This document shows, piece after piece, positions 1 through 8,060 of a DNA stretch of 42,648 nt (positions are counted from its first letter, which is position 1; each line of letters opens with the position of its first letter). A program made the position numbers and the translations under genes. The stretch comes from Candidatus Poribacteria bacterium (GTDB lineage: Bacteria > Poribacteria > WGA-4E > WGA-3G). Location: positions 1 to 42,648 of the forward strand of contig JAJEAG010000046.1 of NCBI GenBank assembly GCA_022824265.1, written 5' to 3'. Under the pieces are notes generated by a model that was given only the letters and a program-made list of their open reading frames with translations, did not search any database and was not told the DNA's origin.

Positions 1-205
1 CATAAGGTGTTTTGAGATCAACGAGTTTGCTTCCCACTCTGCGGGTCCCTTTTGGGAGGTGTTTGAACTGCGAGTTATTTGAACTTCGCACCAGTCAGGC
101 GAAGATGGAACACACTATTTATGCCGAGTGCGTCATGAACAAGTCAACCCTATACTATAAGTATTTTATCAAGTCTGACATATTTTGTCAAGAAAAATAT
201 AGGAT
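1..205. other. Leader region with no assignable gene
   Basis: No complete gene is recognised. Reading from base 2 gives a short open frame that enters from outside the window and stops near base 82; it looks protein-like and could be the 3' end of an upstream gene or a decayed remnant. A near-duplicated motif TTTGAACTNCG occurs at about 62 and 78; the 16-base offset would shift the reading frame if this was once coding. A start at base 12 also gives an open frame, but it lacks a convincing ribosome binding site. Confidence 0.3.
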
Positions 206-247
206 CGGGCATTCCTCCCAAGCATAAAAACTTGGGCTTCCTGCCCG
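206..247 (+). promoter_or_regulatory. Two-tier stem-loop just upstream of the lptD-like gene
   Basis: An outer stem CGGGCA (206-211) pairs with TGCCCG (242-247), and an inner stem CCCAAG (217-222) pairs with CTTGGG (231-236), separated by an internal loop. No T-run follows, so it does not look like an intrinsic terminator. It ends 19 bases before the GTG start and 7 bases before the GGTGAG ribosome binding site. It may be a 5'-UTR structure or a copy of a dispersed hairpin repeat. Confidence 0.5.
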
Positions 248-266
248 AAACGTTGGTGAGAAATCT

Positions 267-3200
267 GTGCAGAGAAACGATGACAACCTACCTATGAATA
301 TAATAGAACCTGCGGCATCAAATCTGTTCCAGATAATTAATCTCAGATTTACTACAGCAGATAATAAATACACTATTAGCAGACTAACTTGTGGTCTATT
401 ATTAACATTCTTAGTGTTAACTTGCTTTCTGTTTTCAAATCTGTCAATTGATGCCCAGGAACCACAGCAAAACGAACAAACCCAACCTTCTGATAATGCT
501 GATGATACAAATCAGAATTCCGATTCTGCTAAAGAAATCTTAAATCCTGAGACAATGATACCTGATCCTGACACTGTCATCGGAGATGGGGACGAGGTTA
601 TATTACAGGATAACTTCGTGCAGATACACGGTAATGCGCTCATCAAATTTGAAGATGTGGTTTTACGAGCAGATCACGTGTGGGCAGACTTCAACGAAAA
701 TATAATGCGTGCTGCTGGGAACGTATATCTTAAAGTTGGCAGTGAAGAAACCTATTCGGACGAACTTGTTTTTAACCTTGAAACCAAGAAAGGAATTGCA
801 AGAAACGGCTATACTTTTAGCGATCCGTGGTACTTCGGTGGAAGTGAAATCTTCAAAATTGAGGACAATAGATCTTATATCCGTGGTGGTAGTTTAACGA
901 CTTGTTCCCTTAAGCATCCTCACTATCATTTTAGTGTTTCTGAAGTCATTATTAAAATGAACCAAGAGATGATTGCTAAGAACATTGTCTTGCGTATTGG
1001 TGGAATTCCACTTTTCTATTTTCCAGCAATTCGACGTGATCTACGTAAAGGTAAAGTGGCAAAGATTATTGTAAGAGTTGGTACAGATAGTTATCAAGGA
1101 CCAAACATCGGTATTATACTGCCGATAGCACGCAAGAGACGTTATGACGGTGCCCTGTTATATGACAGAAGTGCACGTAGAGGACAAGGATACGGTTTTG
1201 AAGGAAAATATAGATTCAATGATACACAATTCAAGGAAATATATATACCTATCCCAGCCGAGGCAACTCCAGCCCAACGTACAAAATTGGAGGAAAAGGC
1301 AAAAGAATTACATGACCGTCTTGAAGGTGATTACGATAGGTATTGGTTAAAACAGATCTTTTTTGAATACTCTATCACTGATGAGGATGCTGAGCGTGCA
1401 AAAGAAGAAGTGGAAAATATCCTTCAACGATTGAATGAAGAAAATTCGGACTTTACACAAATTGCTCAAGCTGAATCTGATCACTCGGATACTCGGTACG
1501 ATGGGGGAGATATGGGATTCATCGTTCGTGGAGAGATAGATGAAGAGGGTAATCCATTACTTGATCCGATATTAGAAGAAGCAGCGTTTGCTCTCAAGGA
1601 AGGGGAGATTAGTTCAGTATTGAGAACTGAGTCTACTTTCCATATTCTTAAAGCAGAACGTGTACTTGATATCTACGGTATTCGTGAGATAAAACTCCTG
1701 CGAATAGATAAAGCTATAAGTGCAAGTGATGAAACTCAACAGTCTGTACGTGCAATTGCTGATAAAGTTCATGAACGTGCATTTGCTGGAGAGACATTTG
1801 AGCAACTTGCAAGTGAATTCTCTGAAGCAAAAGTATCCGAAATTAATGATGGTGCCGGATTACCGCTAAATGAGATGGATACAAGATGGCAGTATTCTGT
1901 CAGACGTATGGAAAAACCGGGAGATATAACCCAACGAAGTCCTGTTTTTTCACCGGAAGGACTATATATTTTCCAATTAATTAAAAAAGATGAAACACCA
2001 AAGTTTGAGGAAATTGCTGAACAGTTTGAAGCAGAATGGAAAACCATTGAGAAAGAGATATTCGCTCCTCCTAAGAAAGAAGGAAAAACAGAAACCAATG
2101 AGCTGTCTGAGGATACTACTGAAACAGACAGTCCATCACTACCTGAGTCAACCGATGATACTGAAATTGATACATCTTCGCAACTACCTATAATAGATGA
2201 AACAGTTGATGAAACAGAGGAATCAGATCCAGAAGAAACAACTGTTGGAGCGGAGGATATTGTTGAGGAAGAGGAGCTTAAAGTCTATCGCAAACACGGT
2301 TTTCGAGGACGATGGGAAGACCCAAGACAGGTTGCATCCGAAGCACAAAGTTTGTATGCTGGTGAATACAGTAGAGTAATAAATACAAAAAAATCGTATC
2401 GACTTGTTAAAGTAGATAAGAAACGAAGTTATTACGGGGATATATATTTTTACGGTGCAGATGAGTACTCTTTTAGTAGAGATGACGCAACCCGCATTGG
2501 TAGACGTTGGAATATGCGATGGGGACATAGGCAATCATTCTACACACCTTGGGATAGTCGACAAGCTGGACGTAGACCTATAAGTTTCGTTGGACGGACT
2601 GCTTGGCGTGCTATCCACTATAAAAAAGACTTAAATCTTCCAAGTGAGTCTACTCTTAATTCTTTTGGTATATTGACTTACGGTTCAGCAGTCTCTGCGT
2701 CAAGTTTAGATGATGTTGATGATGACGGGAATCTAAGATATTCCAGAGAAACTATAGGTGACATCACCAGTAGACTTGAAGTTCGTCATATTCATGATTT
2801 TTCCGATGAGGGTAACACTTCACTTCAAAAATTACCGCAATTTACATTAAACTTCTCACGCATGCGGTTTAGTAGACTTCCAGTATTTGAGACCATTAAC
2901 GATGGATTGGTTTCTGTCTCTGAAAAATTCAAATCAGACAAACCTATTCTCTCACTTCTTGCTTTTCCCACGCTTGAAGACACGAGTTTTGATTTGGATA
3001 TAGAATTTGGTAACTTTTATAGACAGACCTATCGTGGCAAGCACGGTGAAGAGACTAATGTATTTCTACAAACCCTTGATTTAGGGTTTGACCTTCGTAA
3101 ACAATCCAACCTATTTATTTCACCATTACGCGAGATAAAATTAAGTGCGAATCTCAATACAAACGCAATTTGGCACGCGAAAGATCAGGACCAGAATAGA

Positions 3201-4106
3201 AACATTATACGCGGTGTTTATAGCGTTCGAACACAAGCAACGAATACATTATTCCGTATCTACAATACGAGATTTATTCCGGGTGTGCGTAAATTACGTC
3301 ATGAATTGCAGAATTCTTTAAGCTTTGATTATCAACCACCTATTGATAAAGATAACAACTTGTATCCTTTCGGACCAAGTACTTATTTTTATGAACGTAA
3401 AAGAGTGACTTATAATTTTAATACTAATATTGAGATTAAAACCAGACGGAGTCAATCTGCACACCGTATTTTTCATTTTGATACACGTCTAACAGCTGAT
3501 TTCACAGAATTTGAATCTCTATATAGACGGAAATATGAACCGATAGAAAGTGATTTTACAATAGTCCCTCTCCCCAGTCGTAATTTAAATATGACTGTTC
3601 GTGTGACTCATGACCCAAATCCGCATCCTGTAGATGGACAAATATTTAAGATGGTAGGCATACGGACTAATATAAGATATACCCGTAAGAGTTGGTTTGT
3701 GAGTGTTGGCAATTCATTCAGCAAACGGCATACATCTCTACGTGCCGCACGATCAATGACTGCAAATGGACGTTACCGTATTAGTAAAGATCTTGAATTG
3801 GATTTTAATCTTATTTACTATCCGATTGAAGGACAATTTTATTCACAGCGTGTCAGCATTAATCGTAACCTACATGATTGGAATTTACGTATTTCTTGGA
3901 GTCGTGTGGGAATTAAACGTGATCCACCGTTTAATACCGTTCGACAAGACTTTACATTTCAAGTTAACTTAATCGGTGAAACTGCAGTGTCTATGGGTGT
4001 TGGCTTTGATGCAACTACCGACACGTGGGGACTCCACACATTGCCTGCTGGTGTGCCGTATAATGCGTTTGGAACGGGTAATTCACTTGGTCGTTCCTTC
4101 TTCTAA
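267..4106 (+). CDS. lptD: LptD/OstA-like outer membrane LPS assembly protein with two internal parvulin domains
   Basis: LptD is the outer-membrane barrel that inserts lipopolysaccharide into the outer leaflet together with LptE. The protein is 1279 aa, while typical LptD is about 780-900. In order it has: an N-terminal hydrophobic segment (about 40-62) ending in a signal-like site; an OstA/LptA-like beta-jellyroll (about 105-300); a first parvulin-type prolyl isomerase domain (about 358-465, with GGDMGFIVRGE typical of PpiC/SurA); a second more diverged parvulin-like domain (about 470-585); an acidic Glu/Asp/Thr-rich linker (about 600-670); and a C-terminal beta-barrel (about 715-1279) ending in aromatic FF, a BAM-type signal. 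The start is GTG at 267 behind GGTGAG; an in-frame ATG at 294 is an alternative. It is monocistronic as far as visible. The LptD call rests on domain order and the barrel; the parvulin insertion accounts for the extra length and is unusual. Confidence 0.8.
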   Translation: MQRNDDNLPMNIIEPAASNLFQIINLRFTTADNKYTISRLTCGLLLTFLVLTCFLFSNLSIDAQEPQQNEQTQPSDNADDTNQNSDSAKEILNPETMIPDPDTVIGDGDEVILQDNFVQIHGNALIKFEDVVLRADHVWADFNENIMRAAGNVYLKVGSEETYSDELVFNLETKKGIARNGYTFSDPWYFGGSEIFKIEDNRSYIRGGSLTTCSLKHPHYHFSVSEVIIKMNQEMIAKNIVLRIGGIPLFYFPAIRRDLRKGKVAKIIVRVGTDSYQGPNIGIILPIARKRRYDGALLYDRSARRGQGYGFEGKYRFNDTQFKEIYIPIPAEATPAQRTKLEEKAKELHDRLEGDYDRYWLKQIFFEYSITDEDAERAKEEVENILQRLNEENSDFTQIAQAESDHSDTRYDGGDMGFIVRGEIDEEGNPLLDPILEEAAFALKEGEISSVLRTESTFHILKAERVLDIYGIREIKLLRIDKAISASDETQQSVRAIADKVHERAFAGETFEQLASEFSEAKVSEINDGAGLPLNEMDTRWQYSVRRMEKPGDITQRSPVFSPEGLYIFQLIKKDETPKFEEIAEQFEAEWKTIEKEIFAPPKKEGKTETNELSEDTTETDSPSLPESTDDTEIDTSSQLPIIDETVDETEESDPEETTVGAEDIVEEEELKVYRKHGFRGRWEDPRQVASEAQSLYAGEYSRVINTKKSYRLVKVDKKRSYYGDIYFYGADEYSFSRDDATRIGRRWNMRWGHRQSFYTPWDSRQAGRRPISFVGRTAWRAIHYKKDLNLPSESTLNSFGILTYGSAVSASSLDDVDDDGNLRYSRETIGDITSRLEVRHIHDFSDEGNTSLQKLPQFTLNFSRMRFSRLPVFETINDGLVSVSEKFKSDKPILSLLAFPTLEDTSFDLDIEFGNFYRQTYRGKHGEETNVFLQTLDLGFDLRKQSNLFISPLREIKLSANLNTNAIWHAKDQDQNRNIIRGVYSVRTQATNTLFRIYNTRFIPGVRKLRHELQNSLSFDYQPPIDKDNNLYPFGPSTYFYERKRVTYNFNTNIEIKTRRSQSAHRIFHFDTRLTADFTEFESLYRRKYEPIESDFTIVPLPSRNLNMTVRVTHDPNPHPVDGQIFKMVGIRTNIRYTRKSWFVSVGNSFSKRHTSLRAARSMTANGRYRISKDLELDFNLIYYPIEGQFYSQRVSINRNLHDWNLRISWSRVGIKRDPPFNTVRQDFTFQVNLIGETAVSMGVGFDATTDTWGLHTLPAGVPYNAFGTGNSLGRSFF

Positions 4107-4368
4107 ATATCACTCAATTCACTATATATCTCTGAAGTCATATTGAGTTAAACCTATAAATATCGTGATATAAAGATATATAAACAATAATGTAGGTGCT
4201 ATTTTTTTCTTATAGGTTCTCTGATGGCTGACGCGACTGAAAAACAACACAATACCGCACCGGATGCTACAAGAAACTAAAAATTACCCAATTAAATTCT
4301 TAATCTTCATTTAGTTTGTGTCCTGAAGGATTACAACCATAGTAACCGTAAATGAGACAATAATTTAT

Positions 4369-4425
4369 AGAAATGATATAACATTTAGAAATGATATAAC
4401 ATTGATATTGAAAATATAGTATAAT
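4369..4425 (+). promoter_or_regulatory. Tandem 18-bp repeats and -10 box upstream of the toxin-antitoxin operon
   Basis: AGAAATGATATAACATT occurs twice head-to-tail with an 18-bp period (4369-4385 and 4387-4403). A TATAAT at 4420-4425 lies 17 bp before the toxin start; no good -35 is placed 17 bp upstream of it. Tandem sites beside a toxin-antitoxin promoter are the usual arrangement for autorepression by the antitoxin, so an operator role is inferred. The rest of the spacer from 4107 holds no recognisable gene. Confidence 0.5.
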
Positions 4426-4442
4426 GTTATCGGAGAACAATA

Positions 4443-4799
4443 TTGGCAAAAGAAATAAAGGATGTAAAATGGATTGGGGATTCTCGACAGAAAGTAAGGA
4501 ACTTCCCCAAAGCCGTAAGAAAAACAATAGGTGATGCCTTAAATTTTGCTCAGCAGGGATATAAACACCCAAATGCAAAACCGTTATCAATAATAGGGTC
4601 AGGTGTATTAGAAATTACTGCACGTTACGATACAAACACATATCGTGCTATTTATGCTATCAAATTAGGTGAAAATATCTATGTTCTTCATGCATTCCAA
4701 AAGAAATCAACTCGTGGAATTAGCACTCCTAAAAAAGAAATTGACTTAATAAAACGACGCCTGAAAATGGCGCGAGAAATTGAGGTAAAAAATGAGTGA
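4443..4799 (+). CDS. HigB/RelE-superfamily toxin (Gp49-like, DUF891)
   Basis: This is a small basic protein of 118 aa of the phage Gp49/HigB type, expected to be an mRNA interferase acting at the ribosome. The family signature is seen in the central YRAIYAIKLGENIYVLHAF strand region followed by FQKKS and a Lys/Arg-rich C-terminal helix (KKEIDLIKRRLKMAREI). The start is a TTG at 4443, with GGAG 7 bases upstream; no ATG gives the conserved N-terminus. The stop overlaps the downstream antitoxin by 8 bp, so the two are translationally coupled, toxin first, as in HigBA operons. Function comes from family resemblance and gene context; activity is not tested. Confidence 0.85.
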   Translation: MAKEIKDVKWIGDSRQKVRNFPKAVRKTIGDALNFAQQGYKHPNAKPLSIIGSGVLEITARYDTNTYRAIYAIKLGENIYVLHAFQKKSTRGISTPKKEIDLIKRRLKMAREIEVKNE

Positions 4800-5121
4800 A
4801 GAATCCAAATTTGAAGAAAGTTCGGGGAATGTTTTCTTAGACATCGGTTTTTCTCAAGAAGAGGCAGAACGCGAACTTCTAAGATCAAATCTTGCCCTTA
4901 AAGTATATCAACTTCTTGAAGAACATAAATTAACACCTACAGATGGAGAGAAACTTTTTGGAATTAATCAGTCTGATGTGGTTCGCATACAGAATGGGAA
5001 TTTTGAGGACTTTAGTGTGGAATATCTATTCACACTACTGAACAGATTAAATCAAAACATCGAAATTTACATTTCTCCCTCTGAAAATACAGTTGGATAT
5101 CAACGAATTGTTGTAACATAA
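4792..5121 (+). CDS. HigA-type XRE-family antitoxin
   Basis: This 109 aa protein carries a helix-turn-helix of the HigA2/HTH_37 type in its middle (about residues 45-85; LTPTDGEKLFGINQSDVVRI, then the recognition region). It is expected to neutralise the preceding toxin and to repress the operon by binding the tandem repeats upstream of it. It starts with ATG inside the last codons of the toxin gene, behind GAGGT. The N-terminus has the 'FLDIGFSQEEAE' stretch common in this subfamily. The pair forms a complete two-gene module with no other phage genes nearby. Confidence 0.85.
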   Translation: MSEESKFEESSGNVFLDIGFSQEEAERELLRSNLALKVYQLLEEHKLTPTDGEKLFGINQSDVVRIQNGNFEDFSVEYLFTLLNRLNQNIEIYISPSENTVGYQRIVVT

Positions 5122-5166
5122 CTTAATCACTTCGATTAATGCTCAATTGGTCAATTTGTAATCCCT

Positions 5167-5178
5167 GTGATATATCAC
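5167..5178. promoter_or_regulatory. Perfect 12-bp palindrome GTGATATATCAC
   Basis: A perfect dyad lies 46 bp downstream of the antitoxin stop and 47 bp upstream of the dehydrogenase start. It resembles a dimeric repressor operator; the TGTGA half-site recalls CRP sites, but the 4-bp spacing differs from the usual 6. No regulator is encoded next to it. Confidence 0.3.
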
Positions 5179-5224
5179 TGTCTCAGCAATCTTTATAGCA
5201 CAATTTATTCACATTACAATTTTT

Positions 5225-5998
5225 ATGCTTCTCAAAAACCGTGTCTGCATCGTGACTGGAGCAAGTTCAGGAATTGGACGCGGAATTGCTCTTGAATTCG
5301 CTCGCGAAGGTGCACATATTGCTATAGCAGATATACAGGAAACTCCTCTGCAAGGTAAATATCATGAACAGGATGTTACAACCACAACGGTTCATGAAAT
5401 TGAGAATTTAGGGGCAGATGGAATCTTCATCAAAACTGATGTATCAGACGAGAATCAGATTGATGAGATGATTCATCAGGTAATTGCTCACTTTGGTGGA
5501 TTGGATATCCTTGTGAACAATGCTGGTATTCATATTCCTGGCAATTCACAAGAAATATCTATCGCTGAATGGGATAAGGTTTTAAGTGTAAATCTGCGTG
5601 GTGTTTTCATTTCAACGAAACTTGCTATTCCTTACTTAAGAAAGTCAAAATTTGGTCGGATAATCCAAATCGCTTCTGTCCATGCTTTTGGTGGTGGTGC
5701 TGGACCTGCTTATGCATCTGCAAAAGCAGCAATTGTCAACATGGTCAAGGATACCGCTTTGGAAGTAGGTAAAGACAGAATAACTGTAAACGCAATCTGT
5801 CCGGGATATATTGAGACAGCAATACAGGATTACCTAACACCAGAACAGATTGAATCCTCATTGGAAAAAAACCCTTTGCAACGATTAGGGTTACCCAAAG
5901 ATATCGGACGTGCAGCAGTATTCTTCGCATCAGATGATGCGGAATGGATTACAGGTACTTCTCTACTCGTTGATGGTGGTGCGAGTGCCAAAGCATAA
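5225..5998 (+). CDS. Short-chain dehydrogenase/reductase (SDR) family oxidoreductase
   Basis: This is a classical SDR of 257 aa. It has a Rossmann fold with the cofactor motif TGASSGIG at 11-18, NNAG at 98-101 and the catalytic set N123, S151, Y163 and K167 (YASAK). The C-terminal WITGTSLLVDGGASA is typical of the glucose/ribitol dehydrogenase and FabG-like branch. It should catalyse NAD(P)-dependent oxidation or reduction of an alcohol/carbonyl; the substrate cannot be read from sequence. An insertion at about residues 40-55 lengthens the loop after strand 2. No strong ribosome binding site is seen upstream of the ATG. The next gene starts 29 bp downstream on the same strand. Confidence 0.9.
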   Translation: MLLKNRVCIVTGASSGIGRGIALEFAREGAHIAIADIQETPLQGKYHEQDVTTTTVHEIENLGADGIFIKTDVSDENQIDEMIHQVIAHFGGLDILVNNAGIHIPGNSQEISIAEWDKVLSVNLRGVFISTKLAIPYLRKSKFGRIIQIASVHAFGGGAGPAYASAKAAIVNMVKDTALEVGKDRITVNAICPGYIETAIQDYLTPEQIESSLEKNPLQRLGLPKDIGRAAVFFASDDAEWITGTSLLVDGGASAKA

Positions 5999-6027
5999 TA
6001 TAGTTGTAACCGTTTTGTAAGTAGACA

Positions 6028-6579
6028 ATGCCAGAGAAGACTCACACTACAGCAGTAGTTCTCATCCCTCCAGAATCCATTCAACCGCAAATACAATCCA
6101 TACGAGAGAAACATGATCGTAATTATGTGCGTTGGATGCCGCACATAACGCTCCTCTACCCGTTCGCACCACAAGATATATTTCAAGAGATAATTCCATC
6201 ATTGGCAAAAGTCGCTCAACAAATAAAGCCATTTTCAGTTACATTTACGTCCTTCAATGTTTTCAAACACCGTAAATCTTGCACTCTTTTCCTTGTTCCA
6301 GAACCCAAAAACAGCATCATTGATTTACATAGCAAACTCATCAAGCAGCTTCCCGACTATGATGACACAGCAAGATTTTCAGGAGGATTTAATCCCCATC
6401 TGTCAGTAGGACAATTCATACACCAAGAAATATATGATGCACAACAAAGACTACAAGCCGAATGGAAACCGATCCAGTACGAAGTGGAATCTATGTCACT
6501 TATATATAGGTCCTCAGAGACAAATGACAGGTTTGTCGTAGCAGAGAACTTTTTCTTTAATAATGGAGGAGTAAGTTGA
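6028..6579 (+). CDS. 2'-5' RNA ligase / 2H phosphoesterase family protein
   Basis: This 183 aa protein has the two signature motifs of the 2H phosphoesterase superfamily: H39-I-T41 (MPHITLLYPF) and H124-L-S126 (NPHLSVGQF). Members such as LigT/ThpR act on 2',5'- or 2',3'-cyclic phosphodiester RNA ends. It is probably a cytoplasmic single-domain protein. The next gene's TTG start overlaps this stop codon, so the two are probably cotranscribed, although their functions do not obviously match. Substrate unknown. Confidence 0.85.
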   Translation: MPEKTHTTAVVLIPPESIQPQIQSIREKHDRNYVRWMPHITLLYPFAPQDIFQEIIPSLAKVAQQIKPFSVTFTSFNVFKHRKSCTLFLVPEPKNSIIDLHSKLIKQLPDYDDTARFSGGFNPHLSVGQFIHQEIYDAQQRLQAEWKPIQYEVESMSLIYRSSETNDRFVVAENFFFNNGGVS

Positions 6580-7745
6580 AAACAAATACTATTACAGTGT
6601 TCTTTTTATCCATATTTATTGTATTGACAATATCATTTTCAGGTTGCGAAAAAATAAGTCAAATGATTCCGTCTGATACCATCTCAACTATAAAGGTTGG
6701 TGTTATTCAACCTTCTGGACTTGCTCCAAGTTTTACAAAAGGTGCAGAACTTGCGAAGACTCAGATCAATAATAGTGGGGGGTTGCTCGGCATGCAGGTT
6801 GAATTTATTGTGATGGATAATCAGGAGATGCGTGATTTCCCGGACCCGAATGAAAGTGTCAGAATTGCGAGAATACTCATTGAACAAGAGGGAGTAACTG
6901 CAATTTTAGGTCCTCTACTCTCAACAAATTCCACACAGGTTGGACCTGTTGTCACCGAGTTAAAAACACCTATTATTACTGGTTCATCAGGACATCAGGT
7001 AACTGCAACAGGTGATTATGTCTTCATTGCCGTTGCTCCATCCTCAATACAAGGTGCGACGACTGCACAATTTGCGATAGATTCTAACGAGCTAAATGCA
7101 AAAACCGCTGCAACGATACGACAGGAAGGGGACGTGTATTCTAACGCTGTTGCAGATGCCTTTGAAACCAGTTTTCAAAACCTCGGAGGAGAAGTTGTTG
7201 CTACAGAATATTATCAACATGGAACAAGGGATTTTGACATACAACTTACAAAGATTAACAATGTTATTCCAGATGTGCTGCTTATTGCCGGTTTTATACC
7301 TGAAGTGCCATTAATTGCAGCACGCGCAAGGGAAATGGGTATTAAAGCAACATTTATCGGGACTAATGCATGGGATATTCCGAATGAACTTTTCAATGTA
7401 TTAGATGACAACACCCCTTTAGAAGGTGCTTTTTTTACAAGAGACTTTAGCGTTGAATCACCCGATGCAGCTCCTTTTGTTGAAGCATATTCGGAAATGT
7501 ATATGGAACAACCAGATGGTCCTGCTTCTTGGGGTTACGATGCGATGTCTTTATTGGGAATCGCAATTACAAATGCTGGAACACTTGATTCAACTGTAAT
7601 ACGAAATGAATTAACGAAAATCACTGACTACCAAGGCGCATCTACTATTTCACATTTTGATGAGAATCGTCACCCAGTCAAAAGTCTATTGCTGCATACT
7701 ATTCGTGACGGGGAGATTGTCTTATATAAGAAAGTTGGTCCATAG
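6576..7745 (+). CDS. Branched-chain amino-acid-type ABC substrate-binding lipoprotein
   Basis: This 389 aa protein belongs to the periplasmic binding protein type 1 (LivJ/Peripla_BP_6) family. It has a lipoprotein signal with lipobox FSGC (Cys24), then two alternating alpha/beta lobes; typical segments are KVGVIQPSG near the mature start, AILGPLLSTNS, and PDVLLIAGF in the second lobe. It should bind a small ligand (amino acid, amide or similar) outside the inner membrane. It starts with TTG at 6576 behind GGAGGA and overlaps the previous stop. No permease or ATPase genes follow, so it is an orphan binding protein that must work with a transporter encoded elsewhere or act as a sensor. Confidence 0.85.
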   Translation: MKTNTITVFFLSIFIVLTISFSGCEKISQMIPSDTISTIKVGVIQPSGLAPSFTKGAELAKTQINNSGGLLGMQVEFIVMDNQEMRDFPDPNESVRIARILIEQEGVTAILGPLLSTNSTQVGPVVTELKTPIITGSSGHQVTATGDYVFIAVAPSSIQGATTAQFAIDSNELNAKTAATIRQEGDVYSNAVADAFETSFQNLGGEVVATEYYQHGTRDFDIQLTKINNVIPDVLLIAGFIPEVPLIAARAREMGIKATFIGTNAWDIPNELFNVLDDNTPLEGAFFTRDFSVESPDAAPFVEAYSEMYMEQPDGPASWGYDAMSLLGIAITNAGTLDSTVIRNELTKITDYQGASTISHFDENRHPVKSLLLHTIRDGEIVLYKKVGP

Positions 7746-7780
7746 CTAAGTGACGTTCAATTGTAGCCAAGCACTTCTTT

Positions 7781-7824
7781 ATAGTAAAATTCGTAATTCC
7801 TTGGACACTTTGGTAGGTTCGGTT
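7781..7824 (+). repeat. Dispersed intergenic repeat, copy 1
   Basis: These 44 bases match 31751-31794 with one mismatch. The 3' end, GGTTCGGTT, begins a hairpin with AACCAAACC at 7829-7837 (one mismatch in the stem). It lies between convergent genes. Confidence 0.75.
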
Positions 7825-7865
7825 TTTTAACCAAACCCATAAGCGTCAATTTAGTGATTCTTGCT

Positions 7866-7998
7866 TGTCTGAATCTGCAATTCAGACATAATACATGTCG
7901 GAGGTTGTTTTGCTCGCTCTGACATACAGGGTTGTATGTCAGAATGCAGGCGAGGCGACCTCGTCCCTACGGAATGTGAGAGGCGCAATGAATTGCGC
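7866..7998. repeat. Array of three perfect hairpins between convergent genes
   Basis: Three separate perfect stems are seen: TGTCTGAAT/ATTCAGACA (7866-7888, 9 bp), TCTGACATACA/TGTATGTCAGA (7918-7943, 11 bp) and GCGCAAT/ATTGCGC (7983-7998, 7 bp). Between the second and third lies GGCGAGGCGACCTCG, a motif that recurs in related form near 41730-41760. The array sits between the 3' ends of the binding protein and the dehydratase, and probably represents REP-like elements that may also stop transcription. Confidence 0.6.
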
Positions 7999-8035
7999 GA
8001 CTACGAACCGAATATTTCTAAATTGGTATGTTATA

Positions 8036-8060
8036 TTTTAGAAATGGTATTACATTGATA
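8036..8060 (+). repeat. Second copy of the AGAAATG-type motif seen before the toxin-antitoxin operon
   Basis: TTTAGAAATGGTATTACATTGATA differs at only a few positions from the motif at 4386-4407. This copy overlaps the 3' end of the minus-strand dehydratase gene. It could be a stray operator or part of a dispersed repeat family. Confidence 0.4.

Noticed and set aside
12-227. A 71-aa gene at the window start
   Set aside because: TTG start without a clear ribosome binding site, it runs into the leader hairpin, and there is no recognisable family.
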